In this document: positions 49,319 through 58,874 of the stretch, piece after piece
Numbering within the stretch: the first letter of the stretch is position 1
How the letters are laid out: every line of letters starts with the position of its first letter
NCBI GenBank assembly: GCA_035543115.1
Contig: DATKKF010000050.1
Location: 4,892-68,891 of the forward strand
DNA: 64,000 nt
Source of the DNA: RPRB01 sp035543115
Lineage (GTDB): Bacteria; Myxococcota; Myxococcia; Myxococcales; Myxococcaceae
Reading direction: 5' to 3'
Notes under the pieces: generated by a model
What the model was told of the DNA's origin: nothing
The model's input: only the letters and a program-made list of their open reading frames with translations
The model's database searches: none
Translations under genes and position numbers: made by a program

Positions 49319-51229
49319 ATGGAAGCCTCTTCCCTCGCCAGCACCACGCCGCGGCCGCTCGCCGAGGGCGTGGACCGCGCCATGCTCGCGCTGGCCGAGG
49401 CCATCATCCCCGGCACGAGCGCCATCCCCGCGGCCGACGACACCACGGTGCGCGAGGTCTCGGGGCTGGTGGCCAGGCTGTCACCGAGGCTGGCCACCGC
49501 CTGGACCGCAGCACACCGTGCGCTCGACGCCGCCGCCCGACTGCGTACCGGCCGGGCCTTTCACGCGCTCTCCGCGGCGCGGCAGCAGGCGCTGCTCCTC
49601 CAGTGGGAGCACGATCCGCTGTTCAAGACGCCGCTCTCGCTCATCTCCAGCGTCTACAAGATCGTGCACTTCGATGCGCCGCACGTGCAGCGGGCGCTGG
49701 GCGCGCGGCCGAAGCCGCCCCTGCCGGTGACCGAGCCGCGCTGGGCACGGCAGGCCCAGGCCGCCGAGTCATGGACCGGCGGCGACGTCGAGTGCGACGT
49801 GGTGGTCATCGGCACCGGGGCGGGTGGGGCGGTGGTCGGGCACGAGCTTGCCGCGCGCGGCCACGCGGTGGTGTTCGTCGAGGAGGGCCAGCTCTACCAC
49901 CGCCACAGCTTCGACGGCAGCATCGTGCGGGCCTACGAGCGCTTCTACCGGCCGGTGTTCGCGCTGGGGACCGTGAGCTTCCCGGTGTTCGTGGGGAGAA
50001 TGGTCGGCGGGTCGACGGCGGTGAACGGCGGGACGGCGTTCCGCACCCCGCCGTGGGTGCTCGACCGCTGGTGCGAGGAGACGGGCAGCGATGCGCTCGA
50101 GCCCTCGCGGATGGCGCCGTGGTTCGCGCGGGTGGAGGCCCACCTCGGCGTGGGGCCCTCCTCGCGGCGATACGTGGGGCCGATCGCCGACGTCATGCAG
50201 CGCGGCTGCGACGCGCTCGGGTGGAAGCACGGACAGCTGCTCCGGAACGCGCCCGGATGCGAGGCCTCGGGCTTCTGCCACCTCGGCTGCCGGAGCGACG
50301 CCAGGAAGAGCACCAACCTCTCCTACCTGCCGCCCGCCCTGGAACGGGGGGCGATGCTCTTCACCGGGCTGAAGGCCGAGCGGGTGGTGGTGGAGAACGG
50401 GCGCGCCACCGGCATCGAGGGCACCGCGCCGAACGGGGTGCGGATCCGCGTCCGGGCCCGGGCGGTGGTCCTGGCCGGCGGGACCATCTCCACGCCGCTG
50501 TTCTTGCTCCGGCAGGGGCTCGCCAACTCCAGCGGACAGGTAGGGCGGAACCTCACCCTGCACCCGAGCGTGGTGGCAATGGCGCTGTTCGACGAGGAGA
50601 TCTGCGCGTTCGACCACATCCCCCAGGGCTACGGCTCGGAGGAGTTCCTGGAGGAGGGGCTCCTGCTGGTGGCGGCGCAGGCCAGCCACAACGCGATGCC
50701 CAGCATGTTCCCCGCCATCGGGCGGCGGCTGATGGAGCCCCTGGCCCAGCTCCGGCACGTGGCCGGGGTGGGGCCGCTCGCCGCCGACACCACCCGCAAC
50801 GGCCGGGTCTGGGGCGAGTTCCGCGGGCTGCCGGTCATCCACTACTCGGTCACCCCGGCGGACGTGGCGCGGCTGAAGCGCGGGCTCGAGCTGTCGATGC
50901 AGATGCTGGTCGCCGCCGGCGCCCGCCGCCTGTACCCGGGCGTGCTCGGGCTCGGGGGACTCGAGCCGGGCCGGCTGGACGAGTTCCGGAGAATGGACAT
51001 CCACGCCTCGGATCTGGCGCTGGCCAGCTACCACCCGCTGGGCACCTGCCAGATGGGGACCGACCGGCGGACCAGCGTGGTGGGCCTCGACCACCAGGCG
51101 CACGACCTGCCCGGGCTGTTCATCGTGGACGGAAGCACCGTGCGTGGGCCGCTCGGGGTGAACCCCCAGCTCACCATCATGGCCATCGCCGCGCGCGCAG
51201 CCGAGCAGATCTCACCGCAGCTCGGGTGA
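49319..51229 (+). CDS. fused GMC oxidoreductase (small and large subunit domains in one chain)
   Basis: A 636-residue protein. Residues 1-150 resemble the gluconate-2-dehydrogenase subunit 3 module that is a separate gene at 33978 (LALAEAIIPGTSAIPAAD, then PLFKTPLSLISSVY). From about 160 comes the FAD domain: GTGAGGAVVGHELAARGH, then GGSTAVNGGTAFRTP and the C-terminal VDGSTVRGPLGVNPQLTIMAIAAR. No Tat or Sec signal is visible. The architecture resembles long-chain alcohol oxidases. Its 3' end overlaps the convergent aldehyde dehydrogenase by 18 nt, and together they could oxidise a fatty alcohol to an aldehyde and acid. Confidence 0.88.
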   Translation: MEASSLASTTPRPLAEGVDRAMLALAEAIIPGTSAIPAADDTTVREVSGLVARLSPRLATAWTAAHRALDAAARLRTGRAFHALSAARQQALLLQWEHDPLFKTPLSLISSVYKIVHFDAPHVQRALGARPKPPLPVTEPRWARQAQAAESWTGGDVECDVVVIGTGAGGAVVGHELAARGHAVVFVEEGQLYHRHSFDGSIVRAYERFYRPVFALGTVSFPVFVGRMVGGSTAVNGGTAFRTPPWVLDRWCEETGSDALEPSRMAPWFARVEAHLGVGPSSRRYVGPIADVMQRGCDALGWKHGQLLRNAPGCEASGFCHLGCRSDARKSTNLSYLPPALERGAMLFTGLKAERVVVENGRATGIEGTAPNGVRIRVRARAVVLAGGTISTPLFLLRQGLANSSGQVGRNLTLHPSVVAMALFDEEICAFDHIPQGYGSEEFLEEGLLLVAAQASHNAMPSMFPAIGRRLMEPLAQLRHVAGVGPLAADTTRNGRVWGEFRGLPVIHYSVTPADVARLKRGLELSMQMLVAAGARRLYPGVLGLGGLEPGRLDEFRRMDIHASDLALASYHPLGTCQMGTDRRTSVVGLDHQAHDLPGLFIVDGSTVRGPLGVNPQLTIMAIAARAAEQISPQLG

Positions 51230-52759
51230 ACGCCTCTTCCGGAAGAACTCCCGGAGCCTCCGCATCCGGCGCCGCATGAGGGCCGGTAGCTTCCAGGCGC
51301 GGTCGAGCCGGCTGGTCTGGAGATCAGCCAGGACCTCCCCGAGCTCGACCAGGGTCTCGTCGTACGGCATCCAGTAGAGCTCCGGATCCCGCCGGCGGTC
51401 GACCACCAGCGTGCGGGGCCGGACGAAGGTGGCCAGCGCCAGTGCGCTGTTGGCCACGCCGAAGCCGGTGGCCCGCGTCCCGGACCAGGGGAGGCTCGGT
51501 ACCGCCCCGGAGAAGGAGTGGTTGTTGACGCTCACCACGCCGTAGTCGAGTCGCTCCGCCAGGCGCTGTCCCCGGGCCAGGTCCCGGGTCCAGATGGACG
51601 CGCCGAGCCCGTAGCGCAGCTGGTTCGCCGCGCGGATGGCCTTGTCCGGACTCTCCACCCGGACCACCGCCAGCACCGGGCCGAAGGTCTCGTCGCGCAC
51701 CACCGACATCGCCTCGGTGCAGTGGTCGAGCACGGTGGGCAGGAACCACAGCCCCTCGCCGAGCGGAGCGCCGCCGCACACCACGGTCGCTCCGCGCGCC
51801 TTCGCGTCCTCGACGTGCTGCCTCACCACCTCGAGCTGCCGCGCGTTGGCCAGCGGCGCGACGTCGGCCGAGGCGCCTCGAGCCGGCCCGACGCGCAGCT
51901 CCGTCCAGACCTCGCGCAGCCGCTCCACCAGTGCGTCGGCGATCGCCCGCTCGGCGTAGACGATCTCGATCGCCCCGCACGCCTGACCGGCGTTGCACAG
52001 CGCCCAGTGGGTGATGCCGGCCACGGTGCGCCCGAGCTCGCAGTCGGCCAGGACGATGGCCGGGTCCTTGCCCCCCATCTCGGCGCTGCAGGGGATGCCC
52101 AGCTCGGCGCACCGGATCGCCACCCGCCGGCCGGTGGTGGTCGACCCCGTGAAGACGCAGGCGTCGGGGCGGGCGTCGAGCAGCGCGGCACCCACCGAGC
52201 CGTCCCCGGACGCCACCTGCATCACCCCGGCAGGGAGGTGCGCGGCGAGCCGCTCGGCGAACCAGCCGCTGGAGTGCGGCGAGTACTCGCTCGGCTTGAG
52301 CACCACCGCGTTGCCGGTCATCAGCGCCGGGAAGACCGAGCGGTAGAGCCCCGCCACCGGGAAGTTCCAGGGGGCGATGACGGCGACCACTCCCCGGGGC
52401 ACGGTGTCCACGTAGGCGCGCTTGCCCGGGAACCCGAGTGGGTTGAGCGGCACTCTGCGCCGCGCGAGCGCTGGCCCGAGCACGCTCGCCCAGCCCTTCA
52501 CCGCGTCCAGCGGACCGAGCGCCTCGTTGAAGAGCGCCTCGGCGTGCACCTTGCCGATCTCCTGCTCCACCAGCGCCATCGCCTCCTGGCGCCGGGCGAG
52601 CATGTCCTTCGCCGCACGGAGCAGGCACCGGGCCCGCTCCTCGAAGGGCGTGTGCCCCCAGGCCTCCTGGGCGTCGCGGGCCCGCGCCACCTTCGCGGCG
52701 AGCGGCTCGGGGGGCGTGCGAGAGGCCGCCTCTGTCAGGGGTGGTTCGGACGACGCCAT
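51212..52759 (-). CDS. aldehyde dehydrogenase family protein
   Basis: A 515-residue NAD(P)-dependent aldehyde dehydrogenase. Nucleotide-binding VVAVIAPWNFPVAG, VFTGSTTTGR, the general-base Glu in SAEMGGKDP and the catalytic Cys in NAGQACGAIE are all present, with EXFGPV (ETFGPVLAVV) later. The C-terminus has an Arg-rich extension (MRRRMRRLREFFRKRR) beyond the normal fold, possibly a membrane or nucleic-acid contact. Position beside a GMC oxidase and an acyl-reductase enzyme suggests a long-chain aldehyde substrate. Confidence 0.92.
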   Translation of the reverse strand: MASSEPPLTEAASRTPPEPLAAKVARARDAQEAWGHTPFEERARCLLRAAKDMLARRQEAMALVEQEIGKVHAEALFNEALGPLDAVKGWASVLGPALARRRVPLNPLGFPGKRAYVDTVPRGVVAVIAPWNFPVAGLYRSVFPALMTGNAVVLKPSEYSPHSSGWFAERLAAHLPAGVMQVASGDGSVGAALLDARPDACVFTGSTTTGRRVAIRCAELGIPCSAEMGGKDPAIVLADCELGRTVAGITHWALCNAGQACGAIEIVYAERAIADALVERLREVWTELRVGPARGASADVAPLANARQLEVVRQHVEDAKARGATVVCGGAPLGEGLWFLPTVLDHCTEAMSVVRDETFGPVLAVVRVESPDKAIRAANQLRYGLGASIWTRDLARGQRLAERLDYGVVSVNNHSFSGAVPSLPWSGTRATGFGVANSALALATFVRPRTLVVDRRRDPELYWMPYDETLVELGEVLADLQTSRLDRAWKLPALMRRRMRRLREFFRKRRSPELR

Positions 52760-52895
52760 CGAGCGAGGCCCACCATGGGGGGAGGTGGGGCGACTCTCTT
52801 AACACGCTCGGGGTTGGCCCTTGGGAGTACCCTGCCGGGCCCGCTTGCCCGTTGCCAGAGCAGTCTCGGGGTGTTACGAGCCCCCCCGTCGATTC

Positions 52896-54476
52896 ATGAG
52901 AGCTCGTCGCGGCGGAGGGGTCATCGGCCCGCTGGCCTGGACGGCGGCGACGGCACGGGTCATGGCCTGGGACCGGCTTGCCGGCGACCGCAACCGTCTA
53001 CGAGAGGTCCAGCTCGGAGCACTGAGGCAGAACTGTCGGGCGGCCGCCCGGACGGAATTCGGCCGCGCCCACCGGCTCGCCGAGGTGTCGACCCACGCCG
53101 ACCTCCGGGAGAGGGTGCCTCTGAGGACCTACGCCGAGTTCGAGCCGTTCCTGGAGCGGATGCGCAGGGGCGCCCGGGACGTGCTCTGGCCGGGCCTGAT
53201 CCGCTACTACGGTCAGTCCTCGGGGAGCTCGCAGACGCTCTCCCAGCACAAGTTCCTGCCCATCTCCGAGCAGCAGATCCGGTGGCAGCAGAAGGCGGCG
53301 TTCGACGTCGTCGCCCGCTATGTGACCCACGTCGGTCACGCCCGCTTCCTCGGCGGCTACACCTTGGGGCTGTTCCCGCCCTCGACGCTCAGGCCGGACG
53401 GGCCGGTGAGCAACACCAACAACCCCGGGCTGATGCAACGCCACGTCCCCTGGCCGGTCAGGGACCGGGTGCTCCCGAGACCAGACCTTCGTGACATTCC
53501 GGACTACGATGAGAAGCTGGAAAAGATGGCCGCGGCGTATCTCGAATTCGACGTCCGGGCCCTCTCCGGCACCACCTGCTGGTTCTCGGTGTTCTTCGAC
53601 AAGGTGCTCCGCGCGGCCGCCGCGCGCGGGCGGGCGGTGGGCACCGTGTCCGACCTCTGGCCCAACCTCCAGGTGCTCTTCGGGGGTGGGATCAACGGCG
53701 AGCCCTACCGGCCTGTCATCGAGAAGCGGGTGGGGCGTCCGATGGTCCTCATGGACAACTACAACGCCACCGAGGGCGGCATCTTCGCGGCGACCGACCG
53801 CATCGGCGAGCCGGGGATGCTGATGATCCCCGACCGGGGGGTGTTCTTCGAGTTCGTCCCGGCGACCGAGCACGGCAGGCCGGGCGCGCGCCGCCTTCCC
53901 CTCTGGGAGGTGGAGCCGGGAGTCGACTACTCGATCGCGGTGAGCACCTCCTCGGGCCTCTTCGGCTACCTGATCGGCGACCTGGTGCAGTTCCAGAGCG
54001 TCTTCCCGCACCGCGTGGAGTTCGTGGGGCGGACCTCCGGCGTGCTCTCGCTCACCCAGGAGCTGACCTCCTTCGTGGAGATCGAGCGCGCCATGGAGGC
54101 TGCGGTCCGGGCGGCCTCGTGCTCGGTGGTCGAGTTCTCGGCCGGAGCAGAGGTCGGCGTCGGGGGAACGGGGAAGGGCCGGTACCAGATCTTCGTCGAG
54201 TTCGACCAGCCGCCGGCCGATCCGCGCCACTTCGCCCGCGCCTTCGACGAGAGCCTCTGTGCACAGAATCGCGTCTACCGGGAGCACCGGACGGCTGACG
54301 TGGCCATCCTGCCCCCGGCCCTCTTCGCGCTGCCACCTGGCGGCGCCAGGCGCTTCATGGAAGACATTGGCCGGCGGAGCCCGCAGCAGAAGTTCCCGAG
54401 GGTTGTCGAGAATTCTAAGCGGGACATCCTCGTAAAATATGCGACATTGATGGAGTTGCCCTGGGAGCGTGCATGA
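52896..54476 (+). CDS. GH3-family acyl-adenylate amide synthetase
   Basis: A 526-residue protein of the GH3 auxin-responsive-promoter family, ANL-type enzymes that adenylate a carboxylic acid and join it to an amine or amino acid. Visible are the ATP-loop-like QSSGSSQTLSQHKFLPIS, FDVRALSGTTCWFSVFFDKV, YNATEGG (the A4-type motif) and IGDLVQF near residue 375. ATG at 52896 was chosen over the longer frame to 52821, whose first 25 residues look non-coding. It overlaps the inositol-phosphate synthase start by 4 nt, so a fatty acid amide with an inositol-derived amine is a plausible product. Confidence 0.82.
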   Translation: MRARRGGGVIGPLAWTAATARVMAWDRLAGDRNRLREVQLGALRQNCRAAARTEFGRAHRLAEVSTHADLRERVPLRTYAEFEPFLERMRRGARDVLWPGLIRYYGQSSGSSQTLSQHKFLPISEQQIRWQQKAAFDVVARYVTHVGHARFLGGYTLGLFPPSTLRPDGPVSNTNNPGLMQRHVPWPVRDRVLPRPDLRDIPDYDEKLEKMAAAYLEFDVRALSGTTCWFSVFFDKVLRAAAARGRAVGTVSDLWPNLQVLFGGGINGEPYRPVIEKRVGRPMVLMDNYNATEGGIFAATDRIGEPGMLMIPDRGVFFEFVPATEHGRPGARRLPLWEVEPGVDYSIAVSTSSGLFGYLIGDLVQFQSVFPHRVEFVGRTSGVLSLTQELTSFVEIERAMEAAVRAASCSVVEFSAGAEVGVGGTGKGRYQIFVEFDQPPADPRHFARAFDESLCAQNRVYREHRTADVAILPPALFALPPGGARRFMEDIGRRSPQQKFPRVVENSKRDILVKYATLMELPWERA

Positions 54477-55675
54477 GCCGGTTGGGAGTCTGCTTCGTCG
54501 GCGCGGGTGGTGCCGTGGCCAGCACGGTGATCGCGGGCGTCGCCCTGATGAAGCGAGGGCTGGCTCCACGCATCGGGATGGTCACGGAGACCGGAGGTCT
54601 GCCGCAGACCCTGGGCTGCGCCCCCCTCGACAGCATGGTCTTCGGCGGCTGGGACATCCGGGACGCCAACCTCTTCGAGGTGGCGCTGCGCGAGCGCATC
54701 GTTCCGGAGCAGCTCCTCCGGAAGGTCGAGCCGGAGCTCCGGGCCATCAAGCCGTGGCCGGGGGTGGTGTCCCCGAGGTTCCTCGGCGCCCCCGACGCGA
54801 ACCACGTGGTCACCGCCAAGAGCCACCGCGAGGAGCTGGAGATCCTCACCCGCAACGTCAAGGACTTCAAGGCGGCCAACAAGCTCGACCGGCTGATCAT
54901 CGTCAACCTCGGCTCGACCGAGCGGCACGCCGAGGTCTCCGACGTGCACCGCACGCTGGGGGCATTCGAGGCGGGCCTGTCGCGCAACGACGAGCGCATC
55001 AGCCCGGCGATGAAGTACCTGTACCTGGCGTGCAAGCTCGGGGCGGGGCACGTGAACTTCACCCCCAGCCTGACCAAGGTCCCGGCGCTGGAGTCGCTCG
55101 CCGAGACCGCGGGCATCCCGATCGCCGGTGAGGACGGGAAGACGGGGCAGACGCTGCTCAAGACCGCGCTCGCCCCGGCGTTTGCGGTGCGGCAACTCAA
55201 GGTATCGGGCTGGTTCTCCACCAACATCCTGGGGAACAACGACGGGCGGGTGCTCGACGATCCGGAGAGCAACAAGACCAAGGTCGCGAGCAAGCTCTCG
55301 GTGCTCGACGAGATCCTCGGCTACGAGGTGGCGGACCACCAGGTCCACATCAACTACTACCGCCCGCGCGGGGACGAGAAGGAGGCCTGGGACAACATCG
55401 ACGTCCTGGGGTTCCTCGGCGAGCGGATGCAGATCAAGATCAACTTCCTCTGCAAGGACTCGATCCTCGCCGCCCCGCTGGTGGTCGATCTGGTGCGGCT
55501 GATGGACGTGGCCCAGCGCTGCGGGGAGCGCGGCATCCAGCGCCAGTTCTCGCTCTTCTTCAAGGCGCCCTACCACCGGGAGGGAGAACGCGCGGTGAAC
55601 GACCTGTTCAAGCAGGCCGCGCTCCTCCAGGAGTGGGTGGAGAAGGTCGCCCGCCGCGTTCGCGCCGCGGTGTAG
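54473..55675 (+). CDS. ino1: inositol-3-phosphate synthase
   Basis: Converts glucose-6-phosphate to 1D-myo-inositol-3-phosphate with NAD. The 400-residue protein has a nucleotide-binding GAGGAVASTVIAG at the N-terminus and the strongly conserved GKTGQTLLKTALAPA, GWFSTNILGNNDG and SNKTKVASKLSVLDEILGY motifs. The length matches prokaryotic forms. Start ATG sits in a 4-nt overlap with the GH3 gene, and the DegT gene begins 2 nt after its stop, so all three form one tight operon. It supplies the cyclitol for the pathway. Confidence 0.95.
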   Translation: MSRLGVCFVGAGGAVASTVIAGVALMKRGLAPRIGMVTETGGLPQTLGCAPLDSMVFGGWDIRDANLFEVALRERIVPEQLLRKVEPELRAIKPWPGVVSPRFLGAPDANHVVTAKSHREELEILTRNVKDFKAANKLDRLIIVNLGSTERHAEVSDVHRTLGAFEAGLSRNDERISPAMKYLYLACKLGAGHVNFTPSLTKVPALESLAETAGIPIAGEDGKTGQTLLKTALAPAFAVRQLKVSGWFSTNILGNNDGRVLDDPESNKTKVASKLSVLDEILGYEVADHQVHINYYRPRGDEKEAWDNIDVLGFLGERMQIKINFLCKDSILAAPLVVDLVRLMDVAQRCGERGIQRQFSLFFKAPYHREGERAVNDLFKQAALLQEWVEKVARRVRAAV

Positions 55676-55676
55676 C

Positions 55677-56957
55677 GTGCAGCGCCTGGCGATCCATGGC
55701 GGCACTCCGGCCGTCCCGGCTGGGACGCACGTCCGCTGGCCGGTGCTCGGCGAGGACGAGCGGCGAGCGGTGCTCGGGGTGCTCGACCGCGGCGTCCTCT
55801 CCGGTCAGCTGGCCCCCGAGGTGCGCGGGCTGGAGCGCGAGTTCGCCGCCTTCGTCGGCTCGCGATACTGCCTGGCGACCAACAGCGGCACCTCCGCGCT
55901 CCACCTGGCGCTGCTCGGCGCCGGGGTCCGGCCCGGCGACGAGGTCGTCGTCCCCGCATTCACCTTCGTGGCCACCGCCATGGCCGTCCTGCACCAGGGC
56001 GCGGTGCCGGTGTTCGTCGACGTGGAGCCGCAGACTCTTGGCATGGACCCGGCCCGGGCGGAGGCGGCCATCACCCCGCGCACCAGGGCCATCGTCCCGG
56101 TCCACCTGCACGGGATTCCCTGCGAGCTGCAGCCCATCGCGGACATCGCGGCGCGCCGCGGGCTGCTGCTGATCGAGGACTCGGCCCAGGCGATCGGCGC
56201 GCGGTACCGCGGCCGGATGGCCGGAACGCTCGGGCTCGCCGGTTGCTACAGCCTGCAGTCGTCGAAGAGCATGGCCTGCGGCGAGGGCGGGCTCCTGGTC
56301 ACCGACGACGAGGCGCTCTACCGGCGCGCCCACGCCGCCCGCATGTTCGGCGAGGACAGCCGCCCCGAGGACGAGGCCAGCTACGACCTCGCGCACGCGC
56401 TCGACGGGAACCGCGCCTACGACTCGGCGGCGGTGGGCTGGAACTACCGGACCAGCGAGCTGCCGGCTGCAGTCGCCCGCGTACAGCTCCGGCGGCTCGA
56501 GCACTGGAACGCCAGCGCGCTGGCCAACGCCCAGCTCCTCACCCGGCGGCTGGGCGAGCTGCCGGGGGTGACGCCACCCGAGGTGCCGGCGGATCGCGCC
56601 CCGGCGTTCCACAAGTACCGGGTGCAGCTCGACGCCTCGAGGCTCGGGGTGGACGCCGAGCCGGTGGTGGTGCGCGACTCCGTGCTCCGTGCGCTGCGAG
56701 CCGAGGGCTGCGAGGTGGTGCTCTGGCAGACGCTCCCGGTTCCCGGCCAGACGCTGTTCCGGCGGACGGCAACACCCGCCGACGACCTCGCCCAGTACCC
56801 GGTGACGCGCGCCATCCTCGACCGGTCCCTCTGCCTCTTCTCCCAGACCTACCCCATCGCCCCGCAGCCACGGGCGCTGGTCGAGGCGTACGCCGAGGCC
56901 TTCGCCCGGGTGTGGATGCGCCTGCCCGAGGTGCTCTCGCGGGCGAGGGCGGGATGA
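55677..56957 (+). CDS. DegT/DnrJ/EryC1-family PLP aminotransferase
   Basis: A 426-residue fold-type I sugar/cyclitol aminotransferase. PLP-binding lysine lies in SSKSMACGEGG (about residue 195), with the upstream NSGTSALHLALLGAG and IEDSAQAIGA regions and the C-terminal QTYPIAPQP. Members aminate keto-sugars or scyllo-inosose. It starts with GTG two bases after the ino1 stop and overlaps the next gene by 4 nt (ATGA). With an inositol synthase before it, amination of an oxidised inositol is the best guess; keto-sugar amination is the alternative. Confidence 0.9.
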   Translation: MQRLAIHGGTPAVPAGTHVRWPVLGEDERRAVLGVLDRGVLSGQLAPEVRGLEREFAAFVGSRYCLATNSGTSALHLALLGAGVRPGDEVVVPAFTFVATAMAVLHQGAVPVFVDVEPQTLGMDPARAEAAITPRTRAIVPVHLHGIPCELQPIADIAARRGLLLIEDSAQAIGARYRGRMAGTLGLAGCYSLQSSKSMACGEGGLLVTDDEALYRRAHAARMFGEDSRPEDEASYDLAHALDGNRAYDSAAVGWNYRTSELPAAVARVQLRRLEHWNASALANAQLLTRRLGELPGVTPPEVPADRAPAFHKYRVQLDASRLGVDAEPVVVRDSVLRALRAEGCEVVLWQTLPVPGQTLFRRTATPADDLAQYPVTRAILDRSLCLFSQTYPIAPQPRALVEAYAEAFARVWMRLPEVLSRARAG

Positions 56958-57940
56958 GCGAGGGAGGACCGGGGCTGTTCGCGCGACCGCTGGTCCGGAT
57001 CGCCTGCGCGGTGGTGGGGACCAGCGTCCTGGTCCTGGCCGTCTGGGCAGCGGGGGCGCGCGCGGTGCTCGCCTCGCTGGGAGCGAGCGTCCACGCGTTG
57101 CCCGCGCTCGCCCTGCTCGAGGGGGTGATGGTCGCCTGCAGCACTCTGGCCCTCCATGCGCTCTACGCCGCGGCCGGCCGGCGCGTCCCCCTGCGCCAGT
57201 GGGTGCGGGCCGGGGCAGTGGGCTACGCGCTCGGTCTGGTTCTGCCCATGGGCCGGGGTGCAGGCGAGGCGGCGCGGGCGGTGCTCCTGAGCCGGAACGC
57301 AGGCGGCGCGCGCTCCGCGGTGGCGGCGGTTCAGATGCAGGGCGTGGTGCTCCTCTCGACCGCGGTCATCACCGTGCCGGTGCTGATGGCGACGCTGGTG
57401 GTGCTCGGCGCGGGCGCCGCCGCCGGGCTCATCCTGGCCAACGGCGTCATCGCCGCGGTGCTCGGGACCAGCATCCTGTTGGTCCGGGAGCGGGCGAAGC
57501 CGGGCCGACTCCTCGGCGGGCTGATCAAGCGCCTCGAGCAGTTCGGGCTCGCCTTCGACGCGGTGGCGGGTGCATCCCCCGCCGACGTCGCGCGCTCGCT
57601 GGCCTGGGAGTCTGCGGGAAGGGTGGCGCAGGTGGTGCAGTGCGGCGTGGCCCTCGCCGCACTCGGCCAGTCCGCGGGACTCGCCAGGGTGCTGGTCACC
57701 CGGGGCGTGCTGATCCTCGGCAGCGCCGTCGGGGACTTCATCCCCGGACAGCTCGGGGCCACGGAGGCCACCCTGGTCGTGGGGGCGAACGTCCTGGCGC
57801 TGACGGCGGCGAGCGCCGCCACCCTCGCCCTGCTCATCCATGCGGCGCAGATCATCCTCGGCCTCGCGTGCGCCGGGATCGGCCTCGCGGTCCCCGGGCA
57901 GCGGGAGACGTCACCCGGCCGAGTGGAGGTCGCCCCGTGA
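56954..57940 (+). CDS. flippase-like (lysylphosphatidylglycerol synthase TM / UPF0104) membrane protein
   Basis: A 328-residue integral-membrane protein with about seven or eight hydrophobic segments, no soluble domain, and motifs GYALGLVLPMGRGAGEAARAV and FIPGQLGATEATLV typical of the MprF-type flippase (UPF0104) family. Such proteins are thought to flip or modify lipids. It overlaps the aminotransferase gene and is followed by an aldo/keto reductase. Its presence suggests a lipid-linked intermediate is moved across the membrane. Confidence 0.85.
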   Translation: MSEGGPGLFARPLVRIACAVVGTSVLVLAVWAAGARAVLASLGASVHALPALALLEGVMVACSTLALHALYAAAGRRVPLRQWVRAGAVGYALGLVLPMGRGAGEAARAVLLSRNAGGARSAVAAVQMQGVVLLSTAVITVPVLMATLVVLGAGAAAGLILANGVIAAVLGTSILLVRERAKPGRLLGGLIKRLEQFGLAFDAVAGASPADVARSLAWESAGRVAQVVQCGVALAALGQSAGLARVLVTRGVLILGSAVGDFIPGQLGATEATLVVGANVLALTAASAATLALLIHAAQIILGLACAGIGLAVPGQRETSPGRVEVAP

Positions 57941-57950
57941 CGTCCGCAGC

Positions 57951-58865
57951 ATGGGATTGATCCCCCGCGTCGTCGCCGGGGGTGCGCGCCTGGGCTCCGT
58001 CCTGCCTGACCGGCTCGCGCGGCACTCCCGGCGCGAGCAGCAGCTCCGGACGCTCGACGCCCTGGTGGACGTCGGCTGCACCGCCTTCGACCTCGCGGCC
58101 TCGTACCAGCTCGGCGGGACCGAGCGTCTCTTCGGTCAGTGGATGGCCTCGCCTGGTCTCCGGGAGCGCCTGTTCCTCATCGGCAAGGGCGGACACCCGT
58201 ATCCGGGTCTGCGTCTGAACCGGCTCACCCGGGCGGCGCTCTCGTCGGATCTCCACGCCAGCCTGCGACGGCTCCGCATCCAGCACCTCGACCTCTACCT
58301 GCTCCACCGCGACTTCCCTGGGGCGCCGCTGGAGCCCATGGTGCAGGCGCTGGGGGAGGCCCACCGCGCGGGGAAGATTCGTCACTGGGGCGTCTCGAAC
58401 TGGGCCTGCGCCCGCATCGAGGCGATCCAGGCCGCGGCGCGCCAGGAGGGTCTTCCTCCGATGGCCGCGAGCAGCCCACACTTCTCGCTCGTGGACTGGG
58501 TGCGACCTCCCTGGACCGGTTCGGTGAGCATCGCTGGGCCGGCGAACCGCGAGGCGCGTGCCTTCCACGCCCGGACGCAGCTCCCGGTGCTTGCCTGGTC
58601 CCCCCTGGGTTCGGGGTTCCTCACCTCGAAGGGTTCCGGGGGGTGCTACGGCAGCTCCGCGAATGACACCCGGCGAGAGCGGGTGCGGGCACTGGCCCGG
58701 GAGAAGGGCTGGACCGTGGCGCAGGTGGCGCTGGCCTATCTCTTCTCCCAGCCGTTCCCGGTGTCCGCGGTGGTGGCGGCGAGCACGGCGGAGAAGATGC
58801 GCGAGAACCTCGCCGCGGCCGGGCTGCGCTTGTCGCCCGGCGAGGTCCAGGCGCTCGAAGCATAG
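57951..58865 (+). CDS. aldo/keto reductase
   Basis: A 304-residue TIM-barrel NAD(P)H-dependent oxidoreductase. It has the opening pattern EQQLRTLDALVDVGCTAFDLAASYQLGGTERLFGQW with the catalytic Asp and Tyr, then the Lys in FLIGKGGHP, LDLYLLHRDFPGAP and the cofactor-binding VLAWSPLGSGF. The ATG at 57951 begins just after the previous gene's stop. It is a candidate for reducing a ketone on a sugar or cyclitol in the cluster, though the real substrate is not known. Confidence 0.88.
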   Translation: MGLIPRVVAGGARLGSVLPDRLARHSRREQQLRTLDALVDVGCTAFDLAASYQLGGTERLFGQWMASPGLRERLFLIGKGGHPYPGLRLNRLTRAALSSDLHASLRRLRIQHLDLYLLHRDFPGAPLEPMVQALGEAHRAGKIRHWGVSNWACARIEAIQAAARQEGLPPMAASSPHFSLVDWVRPPWTGSVSIAGPANREARAFHARTQLPVLAWSPLGSGFLTSKGSGGCYGSSANDTRRERVRALAREKGWTVAQVALAYLFSQPFPVSAVVAASTAEKMRENLAAAGLRLSPGEVQALEA

Positions 58866-58874
58866 AAGGGGCCG